NCBI GenBank assembly: GCA_965277835.1
Contig: OZ255841.1
Span: 1,178,001-1,242,000 of the forward strand
DNA from: Arcticimaribacter sp965277835
GTDB taxonomy: Bacteria > Bacteroidota > Bacteroidia > Flavobacteriales > Flavobacteriaceae
DNA length: 64,000 nt
Direction: 5' to 3'
The position numbers and the translations under genes are program-made. Positions 55,387 to 64,000 of this stretch are shown here, piece by piece. The notes beneath the pieces were generated by a model. It was not told the DNA's origin. It searched no databases and was given only the letters and a program-made list of their open reading frames with translations. The first letter of the stretch is position 1. Each line of letters starts with the position of its first letter.

Positions 55387-55821
55387 ATCAAAGATATTTT
55401 AAAAAATAAAGGATATACGTCTGTTCCATTAAAAAAAACAAAAAGTCAACACTTAATTTCGTTTTTAGATGTAAACAATGCTTCGGGAGTTTTTCTTATT
55501 GACACAGGCGCATCTAACAGTTGTATTAATAGAGAAAAGAAATCTTTTTTTTCTATAATAAGTAAAGATGATGATGATTTAGAATTAATGAGCGCTGGAG
55601 CAGAAAAACTTAAAGCAAACCCAAGCGAAAAAAGTTTTATACACTATAAAGGAAAACTCCTTTTAAAACTAAAATTCTTTTTAATTGATATGGTACCTAT
55701 AAACACCTCGTTAGCTCAACAAAACAGCCAAGAAATTGATGGTATTATAGGGGCGGATTTCCTTAAAAAAACGAATGCCATTATAGACTATAAAAGCAAA
55801 TTGATGTTTTTAAAACTTTAG
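55387..55821 (+). CDS. Retropepsin-like aspartic protease, apparent ATC start
   Basis: The frame from 55381 to 55821 encodes a single-domain aspartic protease of the retropepsin-like group. The catalytic loop LIDTGASNSC lies about 40 residues in, and the C-terminal GIIGADFLKKTNAIIDYK block completes the fold. A stop codon at 55378 limits the gene upstream. No ATG, GTG or TTG occurs before 55588, which lies after the catalytic Asp. The start must therefore be a rare codon; ATC at 55387 gives 144 residues and fits the promoter spacing. Such proteins dimerise to be active; the target is unknown. It converges on the barrel gene with four bases between. Confidence 0.75.
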   Translation: MKDILKNKGYTSVPLKKTKSQHLISFLDVNNASGVFLIDTGASNSCINREKKSFFSIISKDDDDLELMSAGAEKLKANPSEKSFIHYKGKLLLKLKFFLIDMVPINTSLAQQNSQEIDGIIGADFLKKTNAIIDYKSKLMFLKL

Positions 55822-55825
55822 CGTT

Positions 55826-56704
55826 CTAAAAGGTATTTGCCTCATCCTCGTCTTCTAGAGTTCCCGGTTTTATTTTACGCCTGTTCCTTTTATTCAATCT
55901 AATAATACCACCAAATAAAATATTAACCTGAGAGAACAGAAATTTTTGTTTGGCTTTATCAACTAAAGTGGTTTTTACATCTGGTAAATTAATATACCCT
56001 GCTTTGAGTTCGCTTTGTATAAAGAATCGTTGAAAGAACGTTATATTTAATCCGGTAACCAAATGAGCCCCAAAGCCAGCCCAATGCCAATCATCGTTGC
56101 GCTCAAAATTTAAAAGAGACACGTCTGTCTTTGGCATATAACCACCAAAACCGCCACCTAGCTGCCCATTCAACTCTACCTTACCCAACTGGTATAGCGG
56201 TATATGTTTACGTATTTCAAAGTTCATATAGTTTAAACCATCGGTATGTTCAAGTTTAAGAAACCCTGGCTCAATACGAACAGGAGTATTATTGTATTGA
56301 CCGTCATAAGCAGTTCCAGTATTGTTAATATAACCGTTTGCTACTACATTCTGATTTTGATTTACCACATACTTCATATGGTCAACGCCAAAAGAAATAT
56401 CCCAACGGTCTTTAAAAAAATAACCAATACGAACATTATATTGTGGACTGGTTATATGAAGTGGATGAAAATAGGTTTTTGCACTAAAAGGAGAGGGTCT
56501 ATCCTGTGCTTTTACGTTTTCTAAGGTAAACGCATATGAATCTCCCTTAAAATGAATATTCGAGTCCGTATAACTACTCCAATTCCAACCCCAATAGATA
56601 TATAAGTTGTTCTTTGAAAGTGTATTCCTGTCTGCGGAATTTTGTCCTAGTATATAAGCGGAGCTTAATAATAAGACTACACTTAAAAATATTTTTCTGT
56701 CAAT
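55826..56704 (-). CDS. Outer-membrane beta-barrel protein, apparent ATT start
   Basis: The open frame extends well beyond the first ATG at 56377, back to a stop codon at 56714-56716. The upstream part encodes a good signal peptide (KIFLSVVLLLSSAYILGQ) and barrel-type strands such as PQYNVRIGYFF, continuous with the later part, so the ATG at 56377 is internal. No ATG, GTG or TTG exists in the extension. ATT at 56704 would give a 292-residue protein starting just before the signal peptide. The C-terminal region is Gly/aromatic-rich, then Arg/Lys and acidic. Function is unknown; it may work with the convergent protease only by proximity. Confidence 0.7.
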   Translation of the reverse strand: MDRKIFLSVVLLLSSAYILGQNSADRNTLSKNNLYIYWGWNWSSYTDSNIHFKGDSYAFTLENVKAQDRPSPFSAKTYFHPLHITSPQYNVRIGYFFKDRWDISFGVDHMKYVVNQNQNVVANGYINNTGTAYDGQYNNTPVRIEPGFLKLEHTDGLNYMNFEIRKHIPLYQLGKVELNGQLGGGFGGYMPKTDVSLLNFERNDDWHWAGFGAHLVTGLNITFFQRFFIQSELKAGYINLPDVKTTLVDKAKQKFLFSQVNILFGGIIRLNKRNRRKIKPGTLEDEDEANTF

Positions 56705-56779
56705 AATGAGATCCTATAAAATTATATTGATGAAACAGCCAATTTTTCGTTTTACTATCAGTGAGGGTGTTATTATAAC

Positions 56780-56804
56780 TTAAAAAGTGGCTACCTCTTT
56801 TTAA
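56780..56804 (-). terminator. Hairpin overlapping the odhB stop codon
   Basis: A perfect 8-bp stem (56780-56787 with 56797-56804) with a 9-base loop overlaps the odhB stop. The minus-strand right arm is T-rich, as in a weak intrinsic terminator. Confidence 0.5.
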
Positions 56805-58021
56805 AGCTCTAATGCTTTTTTAGGGTTATTATCCATTAATAACTCAATAGGGTTCTCTAACGCTTCTTTTATTGCCACCAAAAAACCTACGGATTCTTTT
56901 CCGTCTATAATTCTATGGTCATAAGAAAGTGCTAAGTACATCATTGGGTGTATTTCTACATTTCCATTAACAGCAATAGGGCGTTCAATAATATTATGCA
57001 TTCCTAATATTCCTGATTGTGGAGGGTTGATAATTGGTGTTGATAGCATCGACCCAAATACGCCCCCATTAGAAATAGTAAATGTCCCTCCTGTCATCTC
57101 ATCGACTGTAATTTTTCCGTCTCTAGCACGAACTGCTAAACGTTTTATTTCAGTTTCGACTCCTCTAAAAGAAAGTGTTTCGGCATTGCGAACTACAGGA
57201 ACCATTAGTCCTTTTGGTCCCGATACAGCGACACTTATATCATAATATTTATATTGAACTTGGTGATCTTCGTCAACCATTGAGTTAACATCGGGGAATA
57301 ATTTCAACGCACGAACCACTGCCAAAGTAAAAAAGCTCATGAAACCTAAGCCTACCCCATGCTTAGTTTTAAACTCTTCTTTAAACTCGTTTCGCAAAGC
57401 AAAAATAGGCGACATATTAGCTTCATTAAATGTTGTGAGCATCGCCGTTTCATTTTTAGCGCTTACTAAACGTTGAGCAACTTTTCTGCGTAACATCGAT
57501 AATTTCTTTCGCTCGCTTTCACGAAGCCCATAAGATGGAGGTGTACCCATAGATGGAGATGCCTGAATTGCATCTTCTTTTGTAATACGCCCATCTCTTC
57601 CACTACCAGTTACACTAGCAACTTCAATATCTTTTTCAGCTAGGATTTTTTTAGCCGCAGGCGATGCGCTTCCTGTTGCATACGATTCTTTTGAAACAGG
57701 GGCAGGAGCTTCTTTCTGAGGTTTTGGAGCTTCTTTTGGCTCTTCTTTAGAGTCTTCTTTTGTATCGGCATCGGCAGATGGTTTACCTTCAGTATCAATA
57801 AGGCACACAACCCCTCCTACAGCAACAGTATCTCCTTCTTCGGCCTTAAGTGTAATTGTTCCACTTTCTTCTGCCGGAAGCTCAAGGGTTGCCTTATCAG
57901 AATCTACTTCGGCTATTGCTTGGTCTTTCTCTACATAATCGCCGTCAGAAACTAACCATTCTGCAATTTCTACTTCGGTGATAGACTCTCCTGGTGAAGG
58001 AACTTTCATTTCTAAAATCAT
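56801..58021 (-). CDS. odhB: 2-oxoglutarate dehydrogenase E2, dihydrolipoyl succinyltransferase
   Basis: OdhB passes succinyl groups from the E1 enzyme to CoA in the TCA cycle. The 406-residue protein has one lipoyl domain (lysine in DSDKATLELPAE, near residue 43), a charged Lys/Glu/Pro linker, an E1/E3-binding domain (SPAAKKILAEKDIEV) and the acyltransferase domain with H369 in DHRIIDG. A single lipoyl domain distinguishes it from the pyruvate E2 in this window. sucA is 26 bases upstream. Confidence 0.97.
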   Translation of the reverse strand: MILEMKVPSPGESITEVEIAEWLVSDGDYVEKDQAIAEVDSDKATLELPAEESGTITLKAEEGDTVAVGGVVCLIDTEGKPSADADTKEDSKEEPKEAPKPQKEAPAPVSKESYATGSASPAAKKILAEKDIEVASVTGSGRDGRITKEDAIQASPSMGTPPSYGLRESERKKLSMLRRKVAQRLVSAKNETAMLTTFNEANMSPIFALRNEFKEEFKTKHGVGLGFMSFFTLAVVRALKLFPDVNSMVDEDHQVQYKYYDISVAVSGPKGLMVPVVRNAETLSFRGVETEIKRLAVRARDGKITVDEMTGGTFTISNGGVFGSMLSTPIINPPQSGILGMHNIIERPIAVNGNVEIHPMMYLALSYDHRIIDGKESVGFLVAIKEALENPIELLMDNNPKKALEL

Positions 58022-58047
58022 AAGGTCTTAAATTTATAAGGAATATA

Positions 58048-60828
58048 TTATTTCGGTTTTCTAAAATTGTTTTTCGATTTGTCAAAAACGTAATCTATAA
58101 CTTCTTGGTGTCTTTTATTAAATCGGGTTGAACTCCCTGCGGCTGGTGCAGCATAAAAACGTCTGCTAGCACAGCGGAAATTAATTGCCTCGGGTAAATG
58201 TAATAGTAAATGAGACCATACACCCATATTGCGAGGTTCTTCTTGCGCCCAAACCACATCTTCTACAGCGTTATATTTTTTCAATATACCACGAATTTCT
58301 TCAATTGGTAGTGGAAATAATTGCTCTACCCGAACAATAGCAATGTCTAAGCGTTCTCTCTCTCTTCGTGCTTTTAAAAGGTCATAATAAAATTTACCTG
58401 TACAAAAAATCAATGATTTTGCGGCTTTTGGCATTATTTCGCTGTCGCCTATTACGGTTTGAAAAGAGCCTTCTGTAAAATCTTTTCTTGGAGATAAAAC
58501 CTCAGGGTGTCGTAACAAGCTTTTTGGAGTAAAAATAATTAATGGTTTACGGAAGTCCGTTTTCATCTGTCTTCTAAGAATATGAAACATATTTGCAGGA
58601 GTCGAGCAGTTTGCAACAAACATATTGTCTTTAGCACAAAGTTGTAAATAACGCTCAATTCGGGCTGAAGAATGTTCAGCACCTTGACCTTCATATCCAT
58701 GAGGGAGTAACAGTACTATTCCGTTTTGAATTTTCCATTTATCTTCTCCAGAAGAAATATATTGGTCTATTACAATTTGGGCACCATTGCTAAAGTCTCC
58801 AAATTGTGCTTCCCATATAGTTAGCGCATTGGGGTTAGTCATAGCATACCCATAATCAAAGCCTAAAACTGCATACTCTGATAAAAGCGAGTTATAAATT
58901 CTAAACTTACCTACATTTTCTGATTCTAATGCATTTAATAAAATTGTTTCTTCTTCAGAGTCTTCGGCTTTTAACAATGCGTGGCGGTGAGAAAATGTAC
59001 CTCGCTCTACATCTTGCCCCGATATACGAACATCAAACCCCTCTTGTAATAACGTTCCATAGGCTAATAATTCTCCCATAGCCCAATCCATAGCATCTGT
59101 CTCAAAGTACATCCGTTTTCGGTCGCCAATAAGACGCTCTATCTTGCGCAAAAACTTTTTGTTTGAAGGCAATGTAGTTATTGTTGTTGCTACTTTTGTC
59201 AATGTCGCTTCTTTAACTTTAGTATCTACAGCTTCCATCATTTTTTCGCTTTTCGCTAAAGACAAACCCTCCCATTGGTCTGCCATAAAAGGAATGATTA
59301 CTGTTTTCTCTAATTCTCGAGAATCTTTTAAATCTACTTCTAAAGAAGCCTTATAGTCTTTTTCGAGTTGTTGCACATAATCCTTCGATATCATGTTTTG
59401 CGCCATCAACTGTGCCGCATAAATATCCCTTGGATTCTTGTGCTTTGCTATTGTTTTATATAGTTTAGGTTGGGTAAAACGAGGTTCGTCACCTTCGTTA
59501 TGTCCATATTTTCGATATCCTAATAAGTCTATAAAAACGTCTCTTCCAAATTCCATTCGGTATTCTAATGCAAAAAGAGTGGCATGCACTACAGCCTCTG
59601 CATCATCCGAATTTACGTGTAATACCGGAGATAATGTTACTTTGGCAACATCGGTACAATAAGTACTCGATCGAGCATCAAGATAATTTGTTGTAAACCC
59701 AACTTGATTATTTACCACAATATGGATAGTCCCCCCTGTACCGTATCCCTTAAGTTGAGCCATTTGAACAATTTCATAAGGCAACCCTTGTCCAGCAATT
59801 GCTGCATCTCCGTGCACTATAATAGGTAGTACTTTACTAGTGTCTCCATCAAAGCTATTCTCAAGTTTTGCTCTCGCTATTCCTTCTACCACAGCACCTA
59901 CTGTTTCGAGATGAGAAGGATTAGGAGCAAGGTTCATGTTTATTTTTTTTCCTGTATCGGTCATGCGTTTCGATGTCCATCCTAGGTGATATTTTACATC
60001 ACCATCGAAAACTACCTCTTCATAATCTTTACCGTCAAACTCGCTAAAAATATCTTTAGTTGATTTTCCAAAAATATTAGTTAGCGTATTCAATCGACCT
60101 CTATGTGCCATTCCCATTACAAATTCTTTAACCCCATGGTTAGCAGCAGATTCTACTACTGCATCTAATGCCGGAATTAAAGACTCGCCTCCTTCCAAAG
60201 AAAAACGCTTTTGCCCTACATATTTTGTGTGCAAAAAAGTTTCGAAACTAACTGCTTGACTTAGTTTTTTCAAAATATGTTTCTTCTGCTCTTGAGAAAA
60301 GTTAGGCGTATTACTATTTACTTGTAGCTTCCCTTGAATCCATTTAATCTTTTGAGGGTCACGAATGTACATATACTCTATACCCAAAGAACCACAATAT
60401 ACAAGTTCTAAATGTTCTATTATGGCTTTTAGTGTACTTGGTCCTATGCCAACAACATTCCCTGCATTGAACGTCATATTAAGATCATCTTGAGATAATC
60501 CAAAATTTTCTATACTCAAATCAGGTTTATATACTCTCCTGTCTCGGACAGGGTTTGTTTTAGTAAACAAATGTCCTCGTTTCCTGTAGCTATCTATTAG
60601 TTGAATTACCTGAAACTCTTTTTTTAAATGATCTGGGACTTCATTTGTAGTCGCAGTATTTAAAATATTTGGAGCAACTGAGTTTTTATTATTCTCAATA
60701 CCAAAATCAAATCCTTGAAAAAAAGACCTCCAGCTAGGCTCAACACTATCTGGTTGTTGGAGATATTGATCGTAGAGCTCTGCAAAATAAGACGTGTGAG
60801 CAGCGTTTAAAAAAGAGTATTTATTCAT
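58048..60828 (-). CDS. sucA: 2-oxoglutarate dehydrogenase E1
   Basis: SucA decarboxylates 2-oxoglutarate with thiamine diphosphate. The 926-residue protein has the family N-terminal helix (about residues 5-45, SYFAELYDQYL), the MAHRGRLNTL block, HGDAAIAGQG with ThDP/Mg-binding residues, and the C-terminal QEEPRNMGVW segment. It forms a two-gene operon with odhB; lpd (E3) is not in the window. Confidence 0.97.
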   Translation of the reverse strand: MNKYSFLNAAHTSYFAELYDQYLQQPDSVEPSWRSFFQGFDFGIENNKNSVAPNILNTATTNEVPDHLKKEFQVIQLIDSYRKRGHLFTKTNPVRDRRVYKPDLSIENFGLSQDDLNMTFNAGNVVGIGPSTLKAIIEHLELVYCGSLGIEYMYIRDPQKIKWIQGKLQVNSNTPNFSQEQKKHILKKLSQAVSFETFLHTKYVGQKRFSLEGGESLIPALDAVVESAANHGVKEFVMGMAHRGRLNTLTNIFGKSTKDIFSEFDGKDYEEVVFDGDVKYHLGWTSKRMTDTGKKINMNLAPNPSHLETVGAVVEGIARAKLENSFDGDTSKVLPIIVHGDAAIAGQGLPYEIVQMAQLKGYGTGGTIHIVVNNQVGFTTNYLDARSSTYCTDVAKVTLSPVLHVNSDDAEAVVHATLFALEYRMEFGRDVFIDLLGYRKYGHNEGDEPRFTQPKLYKTIAKHKNPRDIYAAQLMAQNMISKDYVQQLEKDYKASLEVDLKDSRELEKTVIIPFMADQWEGLSLAKSEKMMEAVDTKVKEATLTKVATTITTLPSNKKFLRKIERLIGDRKRMYFETDAMDWAMGELLAYGTLLQEGFDVRISGQDVERGTFSHRHALLKAEDSEEETILLNALESENVGKFRIYNSLLSEYAVLGFDYGYAMTNPNALTIWEAQFGDFSNGAQIVIDQYISSGEDKWKIQNGIVLLLPHGYEGQGAEHSSARIERYLQLCAKDNMFVANCSTPANMFHILRRQMKTDFRKPLIIFTPKSLLRHPEVLSPRKDFTEGSFQTVIGDSEIMPKAAKSLIFCTGKFYYDLLKARRERERLDIAIVRVEQLFPLPIEEIRGILKKYNAVEDVVWAQEEPRNMGVWSHLLLHLPEAINFRCASRRFYAAPAAGSSTRFNKRHQEVIDYVFDKSKNNFRKPK

Positions 60829-61033
60829 TAGTTATATGAATGCGTGATAATTCTTTGTGAAGTTATAATTTTTTTTAAAACTAAAGTTATGGTTTAGAGT
60901 AAAAAATTATTTTAATAATCCTTAAAAACTAATCCCTCCGAATTAGTGTTAAATTATGACACTTAGTGCTATAAAAATTAGATTTTAATAATTTTTATTC
61001 TAAATTTAGTCCCGAATTTAAACTAAACCAACT

Positions 61034-64000
61034 ATGAAACTTAAACATGTATCATTCACTTTTGTTCTCTTCTTAGTTTTTCAGTTAGGGTTTTCCCAAA
61101 AAACAATTCGCGGAGTAGTTAGCGATGCGGATGGGCCCTTACCTGGAGCTACTGTAATTGAACAAGGTACCAACAACGGTGTAAGCACCGATTTTGATGG
61201 AAATTTTGAAATCACTGTAACAGACGATTCAAGTGTACTTGAATTTAGCTTTACTGGATTCGCTCTTCAGTCAATTCAAGTTGGAGACCAATCTTCTTTT
61301 AATGTCGTCTTAGAAGAAGACGCCCAGCTTTTAAAAGAAGTCGTAGTCTCTGCTTTGGGTTTTAAAGAAATTAGAGACCAGCAAGGATCAACCTCTTCGA
61401 TAGTTGATACGGGAGCCGTAATTCGATCGGGAGAGCCTACTTTGGCTAACTCTTTAAGTGGTAAATCTTCTGGGCTAAGAATCTCTAGATCAAATGGAGA
61501 TCCTGGTGCAGGAAGTACCATACGTATTCGAGGAGCTAATACTATCTTAGGAGATAGCGATCCTCTTATAATTGTAGATGGTGTACCCCTTAACAACACA
61601 ACCTCTTATGCTGGAGGAAATGGTTTAACAGGAGGGCAATCAGGAGGAGTTACTCAAGGGTCGCGTTTCAATGATATTAACCCAAGTGATATTGAATCAG
61701 TTGAGATATTAAAAGGCGCTTCTGCTGCTGCCATTTGGGGAAGTAGAGCTTCGAACGGAGTAATTGTAATAACAACTAAAGGAGGAAAAGCAGGCGGAAA
61801 AGCACAAATAACGTTTTCTTCTACTTACTCTTTTGACCAAGTTTCTGAAAGAATACCCATGCAAAATACATGGGGACAAGGAAGAAGCGGAGTTTTTGGT
61901 GTCACTCGTGCTGAAGCATGGGGAGACTATATTCCCGATCGTGCAGGCGGAGCAGATACTTTCAATACTACTGGAGAGTTCTTTACTGCAACAGACGGGA
62001 CTGTTTATCGTCCTATTACGACTAAAAACTCTAAAGATACTTTTGTAGAAGAAAATTGGAATTCTGTTTTTCAGACAGGTACGTTTTGGCAAAATGATTT
62101 AACTATAGGAGGAGGTAATGAAAAAAGTAATTATTTCTTTAGCCTTTCGAACCTACAACAAAATGGTATTATTAGAGAATCCTCGTATAACAGAACTAAC
62201 CTACGTTTAAATTACGATGCTAAACTAAACGATTGGATATCTCTTTCAAATAAAATAGCTTATGTATATACCGACTCTAATAGAATACAGCAAAGTTCAA
62301 ATACTGCGGGGGTTCTTTTAGGGTTATTGAGAACTCCACCAGATTTTGATCAAAGAGATTATCTAGGTACATACACCAACGCCTCTGGTGAAGAATTTAT
62401 TCGCAGACATCGTTCGTACAGACGTTATCTTGGGAATAATGTAAATCCGGCTTATAATAATCCATTATGGACAATTAAAGAGCAAACTGCAGAAACCTTA
62501 GTAAATAGATTTACCGTTACACCACAATTAACTATTAAACCTAATAACTGGCTTCAATTTATTGTTCGAGCCAATGCTGATGTGAGTGACGATAGAAGAG
62601 TTTATTTCTTCCCTATTGGAACCGCAGGGTCTGCTCGTGTAAATGGTGCTTATCAAGAAGATGAAATCGCAACTCGAGATATAAGTATGGACGTAATTGG
62701 TCGTGCTAACTTTACCTTGACAGAAAAGATTAACCTTACAACTACTTTAGGGTGGAGTATTAATGACCGTACCTACAATAGAAACTCGGGTACTATAACA
62801 GGCTTTTTAGTTAATTCTACAAAACAAACAGCATCATTAAATACTTCAGCAGAAGCTTCGGCTTATGACAATTTTAAAACTCTTAGACGCTCAAATAGAG
62901 GGTATGGTGTATTAAATTTTGATGTAGACAATCAATTGTTTGTAAACTTTTCTGGTGGTTTAGAAGCCTCTTCGACTATAAAAGGCACATTCTTCTACCC
63001 TGCAATAGATGCTGCATGGACATTTACAGAATCTGTAGTTCAATCTGATTTTATTTCCTTCGGAAAACTTCGGGCATCTTGGGGTAAAGTAGGGGTGCAA
63101 CCTGACCCACATCAATTTGAAACATTAGCCGAAGGTGGTTTTACATACTCAAGTTATAGCGATGGATTAAATATCAATTCTTTTGGCGGTGGATTTAGAT
63201 TAGATAACAATCTTGGAAATCCAGAACTGAAACCAGAAATTAAAACAGAATGGGAAATAGGTACTGATTTACGTTTTCTTGATGATAAACTTTCTTTTGG
63301 GTTTACTTACTACAGTAACAAAATTGAAGGAATACTCTTAGATGTAAGTTTATCTCCCTCTTCTGGATTTGCTACGCAATACGGAAACTTTGGTTCAATG
63401 GAAAACAATGGTATCGAATTTGATTTTAATTGGCAGGCTATCCAAAAAGATGATCTCCAGTTATCTGTTAATTTGAATTGGTCTAAAAACAATAATAAAG
63501 TAACTGATTTATTTGGTACAGAATCTGTTAACCTTTCTCCAGGTGCTTCAGTGAGTTCAAGAGCTGTTGTGGGTTATCCATTAGGTGTTCTTTTTGGAAC
63601 AGGCTCACAGACTAATGCTGACGGAAGCCTTCTTTTAAACGCTGATGGATTTCCACAAATTACTTCAAACCCAATTGTTTTAGGAGACCCAAACCCTGAG
63701 TGGAGAGCTGGTTTAGGATTTAACGTAGGCTATAAAAAATTCGCGCTTAATGTTGTGGTAGAACACTCGCAAGGAGGTGCTTTTTCTCCACGGACATTAT
63801 GGGTGCTTCGCCGTTTTGGAACAACACAAGAAACAGCTAATCGTATTACTTTAACTCAAGACCTTAAAAACTATGGCGGAGACACTATTGCTGCTGGCAC
63901 AACTGTTCGAGGCGATATCCGTAACTTTGGTGGAGGTAATGTACTGTTAGATGAAACGTGGTACAGAACTGGTATTGGAGGAGGTTTTGGTGATAACCAA
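61034..64000 (+). CDS. SusC/RagA-family TonB-linked outer-membrane receptor (3' end outside window)
   Basis: The frame is open from the ATG at 61034 to the last base, 989 codons with no stop. A signal peptide (about residues 1-21, ending GFSQ) leads to a carboxypeptidase-regulatory-like domain (KTIRGVVSDADGPLPGATV to SFTGF), then a plug domain with VDGVPLNN and SVEILKGASAAAIWGSRASNGVIVITTKGG, and many barrel strands. SusC proteins import oligosaccharides or peptides with a SusD lipoprotein. The partner gene should follow beyond the window; without it the substrate cannot be guessed. Energy probably comes from an ExbBD complex such as that at 50-52.5 kb. Confidence 0.95.
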   Translation, partial: MKLKHVSFTFVLFLVFQLGFSQKTIRGVVSDADGPLPGATVIEQGTNNGVSTDFDGNFEITVTDDSSVLEFSFTGFALQSIQVGDQSSFNVVLEEDAQLLKEVVVSALGFKEIRDQQGSTSSIVDTGAVIRSGEPTLANSLSGKSSGLRISRSNGDPGAGSTIRIRGANTILGDSDPLIIVDGVPLNNTTSYAGGNGLTGGQSGGVTQGSRFNDINPSDIESVEILKGASAAAIWGSRASNGVIVITTKGGKAGGKAQITFSSTYSFDQVSERIPMQNTWGQGRSGVFGVTRAEAWGDYIPDRAGGADTFNTTGEFFTATDGTVYRPITTKNSKDTFVEENWNSVFQTGTFWQNDLTIGGGNEKSNYFFSLSNLQQNGIIRESSYNRTNLRLNYDAKLNDWISLSNKIAYVYTDSNRIQQSSNTAGVLLGLLRTPPDFDQRDYLGTYTNASGEEFIRRHRSYRRYLGNNVNPAYNNPLWTIKEQTAETLVNRFTVTPQLTIKPNNWLQFIVRANADVSDDRRVYFFPIGTAGSARVNGAYQEDEIATRDISMDVIGRANFTLTEKINLTTTLGWSINDRTYNRNSGTITGFLVNSTKQTASLNTSAEASAYDNFKTLRRSNRGYGVLNFDVDNQLFVNFSGGLEASSTIKGTFFYPAIDAAWTFTESVVQSDFISFGKLRASWGKVGVQPDPHQFETLAEGGFTYSSYSDGLNINSFGGGFRLDNNLGNPELKPEIKTEWEIGTDLRFLDDKLSFGFTYYSNKIEGILLDVSLSPSSGFATQYGNFGSMENNGIEFDFNWQAIQKDDLQLSVNLNWSKNNNKVTDLFGTESVNLSPGASVSSRAVVGYPLGVLFGTGSQTNADGSLLLNADGFPQITSNPIVLGDPNPEWRAGLGFNVGYKKFALNVVVEHSQGGAFSPRTLWVLRRFGTTQETANRITLTQDLKNYGGDTIAAGTTVRGDIRNFGGGNVLLDETWYRTGIGGGFGDNQ

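Noticed and set aside
55588..55821. A 77-residue protein starting at the ATG at 55588
   Set aside because: This would omit the catalytic DTGAS loop that is encoded upstream in the same open frame; the longer gene is far more plausible.
61276..62092. Two minus-strand frames (107 and 127 residues) inside the SusC-like gene
   Set aside because: They lie opposite the strongly conserved plug and barrel coding sequence and resemble nothing known.

Overview
The window is a stretch of a Bacteroidota chromosome, most probably family Flavobacteriaceae. The evidence is AT-rich DNA, the gliding motility lipoprotein GldJ, a PorV-type component of the type IX secretion system (T9SS), a SusC/RagA-type TonB-linked receptor, a DUF3098 protein between ftsX and uppP, and promoter-like TAnnTTTG boxes ahead of many genes. 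Almost all of it is ordinary core chromosome. I see no insertion sequence, prophage, integrase or CRISPR array, and no gene-free stretch longer than 300 bases. The longest gaps, about 200-230 bases, lie before acn, on both sides of the porV/gldJ promoter region, before the 34.8 kb lipoprotein gene, before the 52.7 kb amidohydrolase gene and between sucA and the final receptor gene. Apart from the promoter-like boxes and hairpins listed, I see nothing in them.

Layout. 0-4.6 kb: the end of an M1 peptidase, a TatA-like protein, an O-methyltransferase and aconitase. 4.7-8.0 kb: three closely spaced genes for exported proteins (PHB-depolymerase-like lipoprotein, S33-like hydrolase, repeat-containing lipoprotein). 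8.1-9.6 kb: a lone KAP-type P-loop NTPase, the most accessory-looking gene here. 9.6-13.3 kb: purK-purE-M3 oligopeptidase. 13.3-14.5 kb: a small exported rhodanese and a UbiA-like membrane protein. 14.6-20.2 kb: gcvP, a FabH-like ketoacyl synthase and an MlaEF transporter pair. 20.2-25.2 kb, minus strand: pdhA, the pyruvate dehydrogenase E2 gene, an SDR gene, a SprT-like gene and manC, packed like an operon. 25.3-29.8 kb: porV diverging from gldJ-murF, without a porU gene between them. 29.8-36.7 kb: a BNR/sortilin-like secreted protein, a phosphoethanolamine transferase, a lipoprotein, an HTH plus membrane protein pair, and a CBS protein. 36.7-43.9 kb: SemiSWEET and leuS, divergent from ftsX-DUF3098-uppP-truB, then pyrH-frr. 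43.9-52.5 kb: an RND/MMPL exporter, asnS, rpoN, an outer-membrane barrel and an exbB-exbD-exbD cluster. 52.7-55.3 kb: an amidohydrolase, tRNA-Ser(GGA) and a TatD nuclease. 55.4-56.7 kb: a retropepsin-like protease converging on a beta-barrel protein; neither reading frame has an ATG, GTG or TTG at its natural start. 56.8-60.8 kb: sucA-odhB. 61.0 kb to the end: a SusC-like receptor that runs off the window.

Together the genes describe an aerobic gliding-type heterotroph: central carbon oxidation (aconitase, pyruvate and 2-oxoglutarate dehydrogenases, glycine cleavage), envelope construction (murF, uppP, ftsX, Mla, phosphoethanolamine transfer, mannose activation), outer-membrane secretion and uptake (PorV, GldJ, ExbBD, SusC), and extracellular hydrolases. 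The points most worth a second look are the two neighbouring genes with apparent AUC/AUU starts, the missing porU at a locus where it is expected, the lone KAP NTPase, the UbiA-like protein lacking its first Asp motif, and the CxxC insertion in one ExbD.
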